Assembly: GCF_900188405.1 (NCBI RefSeq)
Contig: NZ_FZOF01000001.1
Coordinates: 558,001 to 622,000, forward strand
Length of the DNA stretch: 64,000 bases
Direction of reading: 5' to 3'
Origin: Actinacidiphila glaucinigra
Lineage (GTDB): Bacteria; Actinomycetota; Actinomycetes; Streptomycetales; Streptomycetaceae
The notes beneath the pieces were generated by a model. The model ran no database searches, was not told the origin of the DNA, and saw only the letters and a program-made list of their open reading frames with translations. Position 1 is the first letter of the stretch; each line of letters starts with the position of its first letter. This document shows, in pieces, positions 30,612 to 40,214 of the stretch. The position numbers and the translations under genes were made by a program.

Positions 30612-31859
30612 ATGGACCGCTGCGTCGTCCTCGTGGACGCCGGCTACCTGCTCGGAGCCGCCGCGAGCCTCCTCGCCGGAGAGCCCTCCCGGTCCCGGAT
30701 CACCGTCGACCACTCCGAGATCGTCGCGGGTCTGCGCGAGCGCGCCGAGAAGGAGACCGGCCAGCCCCTGCTGCGGATCTACTGGTTCGACGGCGCCCCC
30801 GACCGCGTACCGCAGCCCGAGCACCGCAGGCTGCGCGTGATGCCCCGCGTGACGGTCCGGCTCGGCGCGCTGACCCGCACCGACGGACGCTGGGCGCAGA
30901 AGGGCGTCGACGCGGCCATGCACGCCGAGCTGTCCGAGCTGGCTCGCAACCGCGCCTGCTCCGACGTCGTCCTGGTCACCGGCGACGGCGACCTCCTGCC
31001 CGGAATGATGTCGGCGAAGGAGCACGGCGTCGCCGTCCACCTGTGGGCCGTGCAGGCCGCGGACGGCGACTTCAACCAGTCCGAGGACCTGGTCGCCGAG
31101 GCCGACGAGCGGCGCGTCCTGGACCGGGAGTGGATCACCCGGGCCATCCACGTACGGGAGCCCGCCGGGGTGTGCGCACCGCTCACCCCGCGCCCCGAGA
31201 TCGCGGCGATCCTCTCCGCACCGCTGCCCGAGACCGCCCAGGGGGCCGAGTCGCAGCCCGCGGCCGACCAGCCCGCGGAGCCGGCCGCCGCCGCGCCCCA
31301 GGTCGTCACCGCCGAGCGCAACGGCACCCGCCCGAGTCCCGAGGCGCCCGCCGCCACCGCCGGCAGGGGCCTGGTGCCCACCCCCAAGGACGTCGCCGGC
31401 ATCGTCCACCGCGGGCACTCCTCCCCGCACCCCGCCTCCCCGGCCGCCACCGGCGCCACCCTGCGCTGGTCCTCCGACCGCGGGCTGGTCGGCGCCGCCG
31501 AGGGCGCCGACGCGACCCTGCCCACGCTGGCCCAGCTCACCAGCGCCGAACAGCGCTGGGCGGACCGCGAGGAGGACATCACGGCGGTCAGCGGCGACCC
31601 GTACGAGGTCGGCCAGGTCTTCGCCCGCCGCTGGATCGGCCGGCTCGCCGACACCTCCCACCTCCAGGTGCTCTCCGCCGAGTACCCGCGCGTCCCGCAC
31701 CGCATCGACGGCGAGCTGCTGCGCTACGCCGCCCGGTTCGGACTGCTGGCCCACAAGGACGACCAGATCGACGAGCACGACCGCTACGCCATCCGGGCGG
31801 GCTTCTGGCGCGAGATCGACGCCCGCGCCGTCGTCGCGAGGGCCTCTCCGGGCGAGTGA
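30612..31859 (+). CDS. NYN-domain (PIN-like) nuclease-related protein
   Basis: A 415-residue protein. Residues 1-190 form an NYN/PIN-like domain, with the acidic residues in VVLVDAGYLLGAAA, IYWFDGAPDR and VVLVTGDGDLLPGMM, the metal-binding pattern of NYN RNases. A Pro/Ala-rich linker (about 200-290) leads to a C-terminal helical domain with WADREEDITAVSGDPYEVGQ, which may be a LOTUS-like or other RNA-binding domain. Its RNA target is unknown. GAAGAGGGTGAGACC precedes the ATG. Confidence 0.85.
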   Translation: MDRCVVLVDAGYLLGAAASLLAGEPSRSRITVDHSEIVAGLRERAEKETGQPLLRIYWFDGAPDRVPQPEHRRLRVMPRVTVRLGALTRTDGRWAQKGVDAAMHAELSELARNRACSDVVLVTGDGDLLPGMMSAKEHGVAVHLWAVQAADGDFNQSEDLVAEADERRVLDREWITRAIHVREPAGVCAPLTPRPEIAAILSAPLPETAQGAESQPAADQPAEPAAAAPQVVTAERNGTRPSPEAPAATAGRGLVPTPKDVAGIVHRGHSSPHPASPAATGATLRWSSDRGLVGAAEGADATLPTLAQLTSAEQRWADREEDITAVSGDPYEVGQVFARRWIGRLADTSHLQVLSAEYPRVPHRIDGELLRYAARFGLLAHKDDQIDEHDRYAIRAGFWREIDARAVVARASPGE

Positions 31860-31920
31860 GCGCACCCGGATCCGACCCTGCGGCATGTCCCGGCCGGGAT
31901 GCAGCGTAGGCTCGGTCCTC

Positions 31921-32934
31921 GTGAGTACGGGCACGGAACAGGGCGCCACCGCGCGGACGGCGGTGGTGGTGACCGTGCGCGGGCTGGTGAAGAGCTACCC
32001 GGCCGGGCGGGGCCGGCGCGGCGCCGCGAGCCCCCCGGTACGCGCCAACGACGGCATCGACCTGGACGTCCGGGGCGGTGAGATCTTCGGGCTGCTCGGC
32101 CCCAACGGCGCCGGGAAGACCACCCTCGTACGGCAGTTGACGGGGCTGCTGCGCCCCGACGCGGGCAGCGTCGAACTGCTCGGCCACGACATCGTCCGGC
32201 ATCCGGAGCGCGCGGCGCGGCTGGTGGGCTACCTCGGCCAGGAGTCGAGCGCGCTGGACGAACTGACCGTCGCCCTCGCCGCCGAGACCACCGGACGGCT
32301 GCGCGGTCTCGACATCAGGGCCGCGCGCGCCGAGCGGGACGCCGTGCTGGAGGAACTGGAACTGACCGCCCTCGCCTCGCGGCCGCTGAAGCGGCTGTCG
32401 GGCGGGGAGCGGCGGCTGGCCTGCTTCGCCGCCGCCCTGGTGGGCGAGCGGCCCGTGCTCGTGCTGGACGAGCCGACCACCGCCATGGACCCGGTCGCAA
32501 GGCGCGCGGTCTGGGCGGCGGTCGACCGGCGGCGCGCCGAACGCGGCACCACGGTGCTGCTGGTCACCCACAACGTGATTGAGGCGGAGACCGTGCTCGA
32601 CCGCGTCGCGGTCATCGACGAGGGCCGGGTCATCGCCTGCGACACCCCGGCCGGGCTCAAGGCGCTCGTCGCCGACGAGGTACGGCTGGACCTGGTGTGG
32701 CGGGACGAGCCCCCGCTGGACGTGCCCGGCGTGGCGGCCCTGCGCGAGACCGCCCGCGTCACCGGACGCCGCTGGACGCTGCGGCTGCCGCAGCAGCGGG
32801 CCCGCGCCGTGGTCGCGGAGCTGACCGGCGGGCCGGCCTTCACCGCGCTCGACGATTTCACCCTGACGGCGCCGAGCCTGGAGGATGTCTACCTGGCGCT
32901 CGGCGGTCGGAGGAAGGGACTGGTCAAGGCGTGA
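31921..32934 (+). CDS. ABC transporter ATP-binding protein (DrrA-like)
   Basis: A 337-residue ATPase. Walker A GPNGAGKTT, Q-loop YLGQESSALDELTV, signature LSGGERRLAC, Walker B VLVLDEPTTAMDP and the H-loop TLLVTHN-type segment VLLVTHNVIEAE are all intact. The C-terminal extension of about 90 residues is usual in drug- and lipid-export ATPases of the DrrA type. TAGGCT at 31907-31912 sits eight bases before GTG 31921 with no ribosome site, which suggests a leaderless mRNA. It pairs with the permease downstream. The substrate is unknown. Confidence 0.93.
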   Translation: MSTGTEQGATARTAVVVTVRGLVKSYPAGRGRRGAASPPVRANDGIDLDVRGGEIFGLLGPNGAGKTTLVRQLTGLLRPDAGSVELLGHDIVRHPERAARLVGYLGQESSALDELTVALAAETTGRLRGLDIRAARAERDAVLEELELTALASRPLKRLSGGERRLACFAAALVGERPVLVLDEPTTAMDPVARRAVWAAVDRRRAERGTTVLLVTHNVIEAETVLDRVAVIDEGRVIACDTPAGLKALVADEVRLDLVWRDEPPLDVPGVAALRETARVTGRRWTLRLPQQRARAVVAELTGGPAFTALDDFTLTAPSLEDVYLALGGRRKGLVKA

Positions 32935-33037
32935 ACGGTGGCAACGGCGGAGACCCGACCCCGGACCCGGACCGGAGCGTGGACCGGAACGTGAATCCGG
33001 ATGAGGCGCACGGCACGGTGCGGCGGGGCGGCGCGGA

Positions 33038-33868
33038 GTGACGATCATCTCCGCGGACGCGGACACCCGGACAGCGGCACCTGCGGCTCCCGCAACCCCC
33101 CTGGGGGCGGAGGCCGCGACGCTCGCCCCGCGCGCCCGGCTGCTGCCGGCGATGGCCGCGGTGTACCGGGCGCAGATGTCCCGGGCGAAGGTCGCCCGGA
33201 TCCCGCTGCTGTTCGTGGCGACCTTCCAGTCGGTCGGCATCATGATCATGATGCGGGGCGTCGTCGACGGTGGCCCGGCCGCGCGCGCGGTGGTGGCCGG
33301 ATCGAGCGTGCTGGTCGTCGCCTTCGTGGCGCTCAACCTGCTGGCCCAGTACTTCGGGCAGCTGCGCGCCTCCGGGGGGCTCGACCACTACGCGACCCTG
33401 CCGGTGCCCCCGGCCGCCGTCGTGCTGGGCGCGGCCGGCGCGTACGCCTCCTTCACCGTGCCCGGGACGCTCGTGACGGCGGGCATCGGCTGCGCGCTGT
33501 TCCAGCTGCCCTTCGCGAACCTGTGGATCCTCGTCGCGGTCATCCCGCTGGCGGGGGCCGCGCTGTCCGGGCTGGGCGCGGCGCTCGGGCTGCTCGCGCC
33601 GCGCCAGGAGCTGGCCACCCTGGCCGGCCAGCTCGGCATGTCCGCGGCGCTGCTGCTGGGCGTGCTGCCGGCCGGCAACCTCCCCGAGCCCATCCGCTAC
33701 GTACGGGACCTGCTGCCCTCCACCTACGGTGTCGAGGCCCTCATCCGCAGCTTCGACGACCACCCCGACTGGCTGGCGGTCACCGCCGACCTGTCGGTGT
33801 GCGCGGCCGTGGGCCTGGTGTCGCTGGCGGCGGCAACCTGGGCCTACCGCCGTGCCGCCTGCCGGTGA
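33038..33868 (+). CDS. ABC transporter permease (ABC-2 type)
   Basis: A 276-residue integral membrane protein with six hydrophobic segments (LLFVATFQSVGIMIM, VLVVAFVALNLLAQYF, VVLGAAGAYASFTV, LWILVAVIPLAGAALSGLGAALGLLA, LGMSAALLLGVLPAG, AAVGLVSLAAATW). The GQLRASGGLDHYATLPVPP segment is typical of ABC-2 permeases working with DrrA-type ATPases. A 36-codon frame with overlapping stop (32931-33041) lies between the two genes and is probably non-coding spacer. Together they should export a hydrophobic compound. Confidence 0.9.
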   Translation: MTIISADADTRTAAPAAPATPLGAEAATLAPRARLLPAMAAVYRAQMSRAKVARIPLLFVATFQSVGIMIMMRGVVDGGPAARAVVAGSSVLVVAFVALNLLAQYFGQLRASGGLDHYATLPVPPAAVVLGAAGAYASFTVPGTLVTAGIGCALFQLPFANLWILVAVIPLAGAALSGLGAALGLLAPRQELATLAGQLGMSAALLLGVLPAGNLPEPIRYVRDLLPSTYGVEALIRSFDDHPDWLAVTADLSVCAAVGLVSLAAATWAYRRAACR

Positions 33869-33945
33869 CCCCCGGGTGTGGTGGGGGTGTGTGGCGGTGA
33901 GGTGCCGGTGACGCGGGCCACGGACGGACCTGGCACGATGGCAGG

Positions 33946-34554
33946 GTGACCGCACCCCTGACCCCCCACGACCAATGGCCGCCCGCGCCGCTGCCGCCGT
34001 TCCCGGAGCAGGAGAGCCGCATGGACCCTGTCCGGGAGCTCAAGAGCGGTGCGCTGACCGCGGTGCTCGTGGCCGTGGCGGGTGTGGTCCTCGGCCTGCT
34101 GTGGCTGTGGCTGGCGCCGCGGATCCCGCTGGTCTCCGACGGCAAGGCGGTCTACCTCAAGGACACCGAGGGGGAGCAGGCGATCGGCGCCGACGGCACC
34201 TTCGTGCTGCTCGGGCTCGGCATCGGGGTGCTGACCGGGGCCGTCGTCTTCTGGCGGAACCGGCGCGGCGGCGTCGGAGTCGTCCTCGGCATGGCCGCGG
34301 GCGCCGTACTGGGCTCCGTGCTGGCCTGGCGGCTGGGCACCTGGCTCGGCCCCACCAGCGACCTGATCGCGCACGCCAGGGCGGTCGGCGCGAAGAAGGT
34401 GTTCGACGGCCCCCTCGAGCTGCAGGCCAAGGGCGCGCTCCTGGCCTGGCCCATAGGGGCCGTCCTCACCCATCTGGTGCTCACCACGGGTTTCGGCCCG
34501 CGTGACGAGCAGCCCCCCGCCGTGCACTGGAAGCCGCCGCCCCCGGGCATCTGA
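33946..34554 (+). CDS. DUF2567-like membrane protein
   Basis: A 202-residue protein. A Pro-rich cytoplasmic head (PLTPHDQWPPAPLPPFPEQE) precedes four hydrophobic segments (ALTAVLVAVAGVVLGLLWLWL, FVLLGLGIGVLTGAVVFW, VGVVLGMAAGAVLGSVLAW, GALLAWPIGAVLTHLVL). The layout matches what I recall of DUF2567 proteins. The function is unknown. Confidence 0.75.
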   Translation: MTAPLTPHDQWPPAPLPPFPEQESRMDPVRELKSGALTAVLVAVAGVVLGLLWLWLAPRIPLVSDGKAVYLKDTEGEQAIGADGTFVLLGLGIGVLTGAVVFWRNRRGGVGVVLGMAAGAVLGSVLAWRLGTWLGPTSDLIAHARAVGAKKVFDGPLELQAKGALLAWPIGAVLTHLVLTTGFGPRDEQPPAVHWKPPPPGI

Positions 34555-34569
34555 CCCGGGGCCCGCAGG

Positions 34570-34644
34570 TCACGCCGGGCGCCTGCCGTGGTTGGCCTTG
34601 CGCTTCTTGATCCGCCACTTGCGCTTGCGGGTGCGCTTGGACAT
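34570..34644 (-). CDS. 50S ribosomal protein bL37, 24 residues
   Basis: This tiny frame encodes MSKRTRKRKWRIKKRK followed by ANHGRRPA. The length of exactly 24 and the end ANHG(K/R)RP match bL37, a small ribosomal protein first seen in mycobacterial ribosome structures. It binds 23S rRNA near the peptidyl transferase side. GGGGAGG lies just upstream of the ATG. It is 66 bases downstream of the ybaK stop on the same strand and may be read with it or from its own promoter. Easily missed because it is so short. Confidence 0.88.
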   Translation of the reverse strand: MSKRTRKRKWRIKKRKANHGRRPA

Positions 34645-34710
34645 CGGGCCTCCCCTGAGCCGGGTGCGCTTGCGGGCAGAGTGCGCCCGTACGGCCCCGG
34701 CGTCCAGGGG

Positions 34711-35211
34711 TCAGGCGCGTCCGATCGGCGCGACGACCGCGTCCGTGAGCCGCACCAGGTCCTGCGGTGCCAGTTCGACCTCCAGGCCGCGCTTGCCGGC
34801 CGAGACGAAGACCGTGGCGTGCTCCAGCGCGGACGCGTCCACCACCGTGCGCAGCCGCTTGCGCTGCCCCAGCGGGGAGATGCCGCCCCTGACGTAGCCG
34901 GTGGTCCGCTCGGCGGCTGCCGGGTCCGCCATGCCGGCGCGCTTCCCGCCGGCCGCGGAGGCCAGCGCCTTCAGGTCGAGTGAGCCCGCGACGGGGACGA
35001 CGGCGACGGTCAGCGCCCCGTCCACGTCGGCGACGAGGGTCTTGAACACCCGGTCGGGGGAGGTGCCCAGCGCCTGTGCGGCCTCCTCCCCGTAGCCGAG
35101 CTCCGAGGCGGGGTCGTGGGCGTACGCGTGCACGGTGAAGGCGGCGTTCGCCTTCTCCAGGGCGACGGTGGCGGGCGTGCCGCCGGAGGATGACTGCTTC
35201 TTCTTGGCCAT
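34711..35211 (-). CDS. ybaK: Cys-tRNA(Pro) deacylase, YbaK/EbsC family
   Basis: A 166-residue trans-editing enzyme that removes Cys from mischarged tRNA-Pro. The YbaK fold has FKTLVADVDGALTVAVVPV with the catalytic Lys in VFKTL, KALASAAGGKRAGMADPAAA, GYVRGGISPLG and the closing GLEVELAPQDLVRLT. A short Lys-rich head MAKKKQSSSGG may aid tRNA binding. It lies downstream of the Lon-N-domain gene on the same strand (17-base gap) and upstream of bL37, so the three may be one unit tied to protein quality. Confidence 0.93.
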   Translation of the reverse strand: MAKKKQSSSGGTPATVALEKANAAFTVHAYAHDPASELGYGEEAAQALGTSPDRVFKTLVADVDGALTVAVVPVAGSLDLKALASAAGGKRAGMADPAAAERTTGYVRGGISPLGQRKRLRTVVDASALEHATVFVSAGKRGLEVELAPQDLVRLTDAVVAPIGRA

Positions 35212-35228
35212 GGCGCTGCGAGGATACG

Positions 35229-35936
35229 TCAGTTCGGGCTCGGCACCTGGCGGGTCAGGTCCACGGCGGGCAGGGCGCCCAGCTTGTCGATCACGGCCGC
35301 CTCGCGGCGCAGCAGCCGCAGTTCCTCCTCCAGCCGGGCCGCCGTGTCCGGTGCCTCCAGCAGGGCCTGCTTCGCCGGGGTCCCGGCAACGGTCGCGGCC
35401 GCCACCAGGTACGACAGCACGGTCGGGTCGTCCGGCAGCTCCTGGCTCCCCGCCAGGCTCCGCTCCCGCGCGCCGGCCAGCCGCTTCTGGTAGGTGCGGA
35501 ACGCCCGCGCCACGTCGGCCGCCAGCGCCCCCGAGCCGGTGCCGGGCTCCTCCGCGACCTCCTCGACCTCACCGGTCAGGTAGGGCCCCGAGGCGTCCAC
35601 CGACAGCAGCCGGAAGCGCGTCGTGCCGGTCGCCACGACGTCGAAGCCGCCGTCCTCGCGCTCCCCGACGGTCGCCGCGTCCGCGGTGCAGCCCAGCGCG
35701 TACAGCGCCCCGGACAGGTCCGCCGCGTACCCTGCCGCCGCCTCCTCGGCCCCGGCGGGGGCGACCTCGTGGCCGTCGCGGATCGCCACGACGCCGAAGC
35801 GGCGCGGTGCGTCCTCCGGCAGGGCCAGCAGGTCGCGGAAGAGCGCGCGGTAGCGCTCCTCGAAGACGTTCAGCGGCAGCACGAGCCCCGGGAAGAGGAC
35901 GGAGCCGAGCGGGAAGAGCGGAAGACGAGCGGTCAC
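35229..35936 (-). CDS. Lon N-terminal-domain (LON substrate-binding) protein
   Basis: A 235-residue protein with only the substrate-binding N-domain of Lon protease and no ATPase or protease part. It starts RLPLFPLGSVLFPGLVLPLN, the classic LON motif, followed by VFEERYRALFRDLL and FGVVAIRDG. The C-terminal third is helical. Such stand-alone LON proteins are common in actinobacteria and may recognise unfolded proteins or act as adaptors. GTG 35936 is chosen because the LON motif follows at once. Confidence 0.9.
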   Translation of the reverse strand: MTARLPLFPLGSVLFPGLVLPLNVFEERYRALFRDLLALPEDAPRRFGVVAIRDGHEVAPAGAEEAAAGYAADLSGALYALGCTADAATVGEREDGGFDVVATGTTRFRLLSVDASGPYLTGEVEEVAEEPGTGSGALAADVARAFRTYQKRLAGARERSLAGSQELPDDPTVLSYLVAAATVAGTPAKQALLEAPDTAARLEEELRLLRREAAVIDKLGALPAVDLTRQVPSPN

Positions 35937-36061
35937 GGTCAGCAAGCCTAGGGCCTGCGACGCCCACCCCCATCGTCGCCCTCGTCCCGCCCCGTCCGCT
36001 TTCGCCCCGAACGGGCCGGCCGCGCCCTGTGCGCGCCCCCTCCGGGACCTCGGCCGGGGCC

Positions 36062-37633
36062 TCAGCCGCGGCGCAGGAGGCGGGAGGCGCCGGCGGCGAC
36101 CGTCGTGGCGAGGATCCAGCCGAGCATGGTCAGGACCGCGGCGGCCCACTGGGCGCTGCCACCGAGGCGCCAGGCGTTGTCCTGGCCGAGATTGATGACC
36201 GGGAGGAGCAGGTCGAGAGCGAAGAGGGAGGGGCTCCAGTGGGGGAAGGCGCCGCCGTCGACGGGATCGGGCTCGCCGTGGACGTTGAAGAAGACCGCGC
36301 CGAAGGCCCAGAGCAGCGCCATCCAGATGGCGGCCCGGCCCGGGCGGTAGCCGTAGCCGACGGTCACGTCCTGCAGGTAGCCCCAGAGTTTGCCCGCGAG
36401 CGGGAGGGTCTCGCGGCGCCGGCGGTGCTTGGCCAGCAGCACCTCGCGGGCGTCGGCGTCCTCGCCGCTCGCGCGCAGGGCGGCCGACAGGTGCTCGTAC
36501 GGCTCGGGGCTGTACTCCGGGGTGGCCGCGGCCAGCCAGGCGATCCGGGCGCGCAGCGGGAAGGCGCCCTCGGGGCTGAGGGAGCCGTAGGCGAATCCGG
36601 TCAGGTCGAGTCCGCCGGCCTCGGGCCAGCAGGTGCGGCTGTCCGTGAGGTTGCCCACGCGCGCGCCGGCGAGCGAGATCGTCCCGGTCGGCGGCTGATC
36701 CAGGGTGAGCCGCAGCTCGGGCGTCTGGATCCGGCGCAGCGAGAGCTGCTGCCCGCCGGTGAGCCGGAACCGCGCCTGGTGGATGATCACCGCGTTGCCG
36801 AACCGGCCGTCGTCCAGCCGCACCCCGCCGTCCGAGCTGAAGCGCCGGGTGCGCACGCCCAGCGGCGGGGTGCCGCCGCCGGAGCCGCCGGTGCCGACGT
36901 AGCCCGCGCTGAGGTAGAGGGTGTGCTCGACGGTCACCCGGGCCGCGTTGAGCGCGTAACGCCCGTACGGGTTGTGCAGCCGGCTGCCGCGCAGGCTGAG
37001 GCGGCCGCCGATGCGGGCGCTGCGCAGGCTGACCTCGCCGGTGGCCTCGATCAGTTCGGCCTCGACGTCCTGGGCGACGCTGAGCCCGTCGGCCGCCAGC
37101 GCCCGGCCGTGCCGGTCCTTGCGCAGGGTGATCTGGTTGAGCAGCAGGTCCGTGCCGATGTGGGCGTCGGTGAGCCGTATCCCGCCCTCGATCGTGCACT
37201 GCGGCAGGTGCAGGTCGCCCGAGGTGTGCAGCCGGGCCGCCTCCAGCCGCGGTATGGCGCAGCGCACCATGCGCAGGGTCGTGAAGTTGCACTCCGCGAG
37301 CAGCACCTGCTGCTCGAAACGGCAGTCGTGCAGCTCCACGTACGGCACCACCGTGCCGCCCGACAGGTTGAGCTGCCCGCTGATCTGGGCCCCGGACAGC
37401 TTCACGCACGACACGCGGCCCGAGGCGGCCTGCGGCCCGTCGAGCAGCAGCTTGGCGATCACCTCGGCCCGTACCGTGCGGTCCGGGCCCCAGAAGCGGT
37501 CGGCGGCCGGGTCGTCCCGCTCCGGGATGCCGGTGCGCAGGTCGTACAGCTCCCCGCGGCGGAAGGCCTTCCACAGGCCCTGTTCCACGGCGGTCCAGTC
37601 GTGCGGCGGCGCGACGTCCGACGGCTCGGTCAC
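36062..37633 (-). CDS. Beta-helix/pentapeptide-like membrane protein with channel-like C-terminus
   Basis: A 523-residue protein. Residues about 75-360 are irregular short repeats of the right-handed beta-helix type ([48 protein letters not shown]). After a cytoplasmic segment near [14 protein letters not shown], a C-terminal module has two membrane helices ([14 protein letters not shown] and [18 protein letters not shown]) around a re-entrant-looking segment [16 protein letters not shown]. Relatives are often annotated oxidoreductase with no active site visible. The two-helix layout recalls ion channels. ATG 37633 follows GAGGGAAA. Confidence 0.75.
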   Translation of the reverse strand: MTEPSDVAPPHDWTAVEQGLWKAFRRGELYDLRTGIPERDDPAADRFWGPDRTVRAEVIAKLLLDGPQAASGRVSCVKLSGAQISGQLNLSGGTVVPYVELHDCRFEQQVLLAECNFTTLRMVRCAIPRLEAARLHTSGDLHLPQCTIEGGIRLTDAHIGTDLLLNQITLRKDRHGRALAADGLSVAQDVEAELIEATGEVSLRSARIGGRLSLRGSRLHNPYGRYALNAARVTVEHTLYLSAGYVGTGGSGGGTPPLGVRTRRFSSDGGVRLDDGRFGNAVIIHQARFRLTGGQQLSLRRIQTPELRLTLDQPPTGTISLAGARVGNLTDSRTCWPEAGGLDLTGFAYGSLSPEGAFPLRARIAWLAAATPEYSPEPYEHLSAALRASGEDADAREVLLAKHRRRRETLPLAGKLWGYLQDVTVGYGYRPGRAAIWMALLWAFGAVFFNVHGEPDPVDGGAFPHWSPSLFALDLLLPVINLGQDNAWRLGGSAQWAAAVLTMLGWILATTVAAGASRLLRRG

Positions 37634-37777
37634 CGGTTTCCCTCCCGTGGCTCACAGCGACGACCGAAACGCTATCGGTGGGCACGCCCGCGGGCGACAA
37701 GCGGGGGCGATCTCCGGCCTCGGGGCGGTGGGCGTATCACGGACTGATACCCGGCCGAGCCCGCAGGGGCGGTTCTC

Positions 37778-37790
37778 TACACTTGGGAGG
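37778..37790 (+). promoter_or_regulatory. -10 hexamer for a leaderless hisD transcript
   Basis: TACACT at 37778-37783 lies seven bases before GTG 37791. The GGGAGG that follows directly abuts the GTG, too close for a normal ribosome site. This fits transcription starting at or next to the start codon. Confidence 0.55.
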
Positions 37791-39113
37791 GTGATCTCCC
37801 GAATCGATCTGCGCGGCGACGCCTTCCCGGCGGACGGCGTCGACCGCGATCTGCTGCCCCGAGCCGAGCTCGACGTCGAGGCCGCACTGGAGACGGTGCG
37901 CCCGATCTGCGAGGACGTGAAGCATCGTGGCACCGCGGCACTGATCGACTACGCGGAGAAGTTCGACGGCGTCACCATCGACCGGGTGCGCGTCCCGGTC
38001 GAGGCGCTGACCCGGGCCCTCGCGGAGCTGGACCCGAAGGTGCGGGCCGCGCTGGAGGAGTCGATCCGCCGCGCCCGGCTCGTCCACGGCGAGCAGCGCC
38101 GCACCGACCACACCACGCAGGTCGTGCCGGGCGGCACGGTGACCGAGCGCTGGGTGCCGGTGGACCGGGTCGGCCTGTACGTGCCCGGCGGCCGCTCGGT
38201 CTACCCGTCCTCCGTGGTGATGAACGTGGTGCCCGCGCAGGAGGCCAAGGTCGGCTCGATGGCCGTGGCCTCGCCGCCGCAGAAGGAGTTCGGCGGGCTC
38301 CCGCACCCGACGATCCTCGCCGCGTGCGCGCTGCTCGGCGTCGACGAGGTGTACGCCGCCGGCGGCGCCCAGGCCGTCGCCATGTTCGCCTACGGCACCG
38401 AGGAGTGCCGTCCGGTGAGCATGGTCACCGGCCCCGGCAACATCTGGGTCGCCGCGGCCAAGCGCCTGCTCAAGGGCCGCATCGGCATCGACGCGGAGGC
38501 CGGCCCCACCGAGATCGCCGTCCTCGCCGACGCCACCGCCGACCCGGTGCACGTCGCCGCCGACCTGATCAGCCAGGCCGAGCACGACCCGCTGGCCGCC
38601 GCCGTCCTGGTCACCGACTCCGTGGACCTCGCCGAGGCGGTGGAGAAGGAGCTGGAGCGGCAGATCGCCGCCACCAAGCACGTCGAGGACCGGATCGCGC
38701 CCGCGCTGTCCGGCCGCCAGTCGGGCATCGTCCTGGTCGACGGGATCGAGCAGGGCCTGCAGGTGGTGGACGCGTACGCGGCCGAGCACCTGGAGATCCA
38801 GACCGTCGACGCCGCCGCCGTCGCCGCCCGGGTGCGCAACGCCGGCGCGGTCTTCGTCGGCGCGTACGCCCCGGTCTCGCTCGGCGACTACGCCGCGGGC
38901 TCCAACCACGTGCTGCCCACCGGCGGCTGCGCCTGCCACTCCTCGGGCCTGTCCGTGCAGTCCTTCCTGCGCGGCATCCACGTCGTGGACTACACCCGCG
39001 AGGCGCTCGCCGAGATCGCCCCGCACGTGGTGACCCTGGCCGACGCCGAGGACCTTCCCGCGCACGGCGCGGCGGTCCGCGCCCGATTCGATTGGACGGT
39101 ACCGGGTTCGTGA
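37791..39113 (+). CDS. hisD: Histidinol dehydrogenase
   Basis: A 440-residue zinc enzyme that oxidises histidinol to histidine in two NAD+-dependent steps, the last step of histidine synthesis. Motifs include [72 protein letters not shown] and [10 protein letters not shown], carrying the Glu/His base pair and zinc ligands. It heads the his operon; its stop overlaps the hisC start (GTGA). Confidence 0.97.
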   Translation: MISRIDLRGDAFPADGVDRDLLPRAELDVEAALETVRPICEDVKHRGTAALIDYAEKFDGVTIDRVRVPVEALTRALAELDPKVRAALEESIRRARLVHGEQRRTDHTTQVVPGGTVTERWVPVDRVGLYVPGGRSVYPSSVVMNVVPAQEAKVGSMAVASPPQKEFGGLPHPTILAACALLGVDEVYAAGGAQAVAMFAYGTEECRPVSMVTGPGNIWVAAAKRLLKGRIGIDAEAGPTEIAVLADATADPVHVAADLISQAEHDPLAAAVLVTDSVDLAEAVEKELERQIAATKHVEDRIAPALSGRQSGIVLVDGIEQGLQVVDAYAAEHLEIQTVDAAAVAARVRNAGAVFVGAYAPVSLGDYAAGSNHVLPTGGCACHSSGLSVQSFLRGIHVVDYTREALAEIAPHVVTLADAEDLPAHGAAVRARFDWTVPGS

Positions 39114-40210
39114 CCGGCATCGACGACCTGCCCATCCGGGACGAACTGCGCGGCAAGTCCCCCTACGGCGCCCCGCAACTCGACGTGCCCGTACGCCTGA
39201 ACACCAACGAGAACCCGTACCCGCTGCCCGCGGAGCTGGTCGACCGGATCACCGAGCGGGTCCGCGAGGCCGCCCGCGACCTCAACCGCTACCCCGACCG
39301 GGACGCGGTGGAGCTCCGCACCGAACTCGCGAAGTACCTGACCCGCACCGCCGGTCACGAGGTGGGCCTCGCCAACGTGTGGGCCGCCAACGGCTCCAAC
39401 GAGGTCATCCAGCAGCTGCTGCAGACCTTCGGCGGCCCCGGGCGCACCGCGATCGGCTTCGAGCCCTCGTACTCCATGCACGGCCTGATCTCCCGCGGCA
39501 CCGGCACCGGCTGGATCGCCGGCCCGCGCCGCGAGGACTTCACCATCGACGTGGCCGCCGCCGAGCGGATCATCGCCGAGCGGCGGCCGAACGTGGTGTT
39601 CGTCACCTCGCCCAACAACCCCACCGGCACCGCCGTCGCCGCCGACACCGTCGTGGCGCTGTACGAGGCGGCCCAGGCCGCCCGGCCCTCCCTGGTGGTG
39701 GTCGACGAGGCGTACGGCGAGTTCAGCCACCGCCCGTCCCTGCTGCCGCTGATCGAGGGCCGCCCCAACATGGTGGTCAGCCGCACCATGTCGAAGGCCT
39801 TCGGCGCCGCCGGCCTGCGGCTGGGCTACCTCGCCGCCGACCCCGCGGTCGTCGACGCCGTCCAGCTGGTGCGGCTTCCGTACCACCTGTCCGCCGTCAC
39901 CCAGGCCACCGCGCTGGCCGCCCTGGAGCACACCGATACGCTGCTGGGGTACGTCGAGCAGCTGAAGACCGAGCGGGACCGCCTGGTCGGCGAGCTGAGG
40001 GCGATCGGCTGCGAGGTCACCGACTCCGACGCCAACTTCGTCCAGTTCGGCCGCTTCGAGGACAGCCACCGCGCCTGGCAGGCCATCCTCGACCGCGGCG
40101 TGCTCGTCCGCGACAACGGCGTACCGGGCTGGCTGCGGGTCACCGCGGGCACCCCGGCCGAGAACGACGCGTTCCTCGAAGCGGTACGCGAGCTCAAGAA
40201 GGAGCAGTAA
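39110..40210 (+). CDS. hisC: Histidinol-phosphate aminotransferase
   Basis: A 366-residue fold-type I PLP enzyme making histidinol phosphate from imidazole-acetol phosphate and glutamate. The PLP-lysine motif is [17 protein letters not shown], substrate and cofactor sites are in [35 protein letters not shown] and VVDEAYGEF, and the C-terminal arginine is in [10 protein letters not shown]. Starts with a 4-base overlap on hisD, so it is translationally coupled. Four bases separate it from hisB. Confidence 0.97.
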   Translation: MTGIDDLPIRDELRGKSPYGAPQLDVPVRLNTNENPYPLPAELVDRITERVREAARDLNRYPDRDAVELRTELAKYLTRTAGHEVGLANVWAANGSNEVIQQLLQTFGGPGRTAIGFEPSYSMHGLISRGTGTGWIAGPRREDFTIDVAAAERIIAERRPNVVFVTSPNNPTGTAVAADTVVALYEAAQAARPSLVVVDEAYGEFSHRPSLLPLIEGRPNMVVSRTMSKAFGAAGLRLGYLAADPAVVDAVQLVRLPYHLSAVTQATALAALEHTDTLLGYVEQLKTERDRLVGELRAIGCEVTDSDANFVQFGRFEDSHRAWQAILDRGVLVRDNGVPGWLRVTAGTPAENDAFLEAVRELKKEQ

Positions 40211-40214
40211 CCAC

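Noticed and set aside
32931..33041. 36-codon frame between the ABC ATPase and permease, with GTGA overlaps at both ends
   Set aside because: The overlaps are tempting, but the product (NGGNGGDPTPDPDRSVDRNV) is low-complexity and has no ribosome site of its own. It is more likely spacer, though coupled translation is possible.
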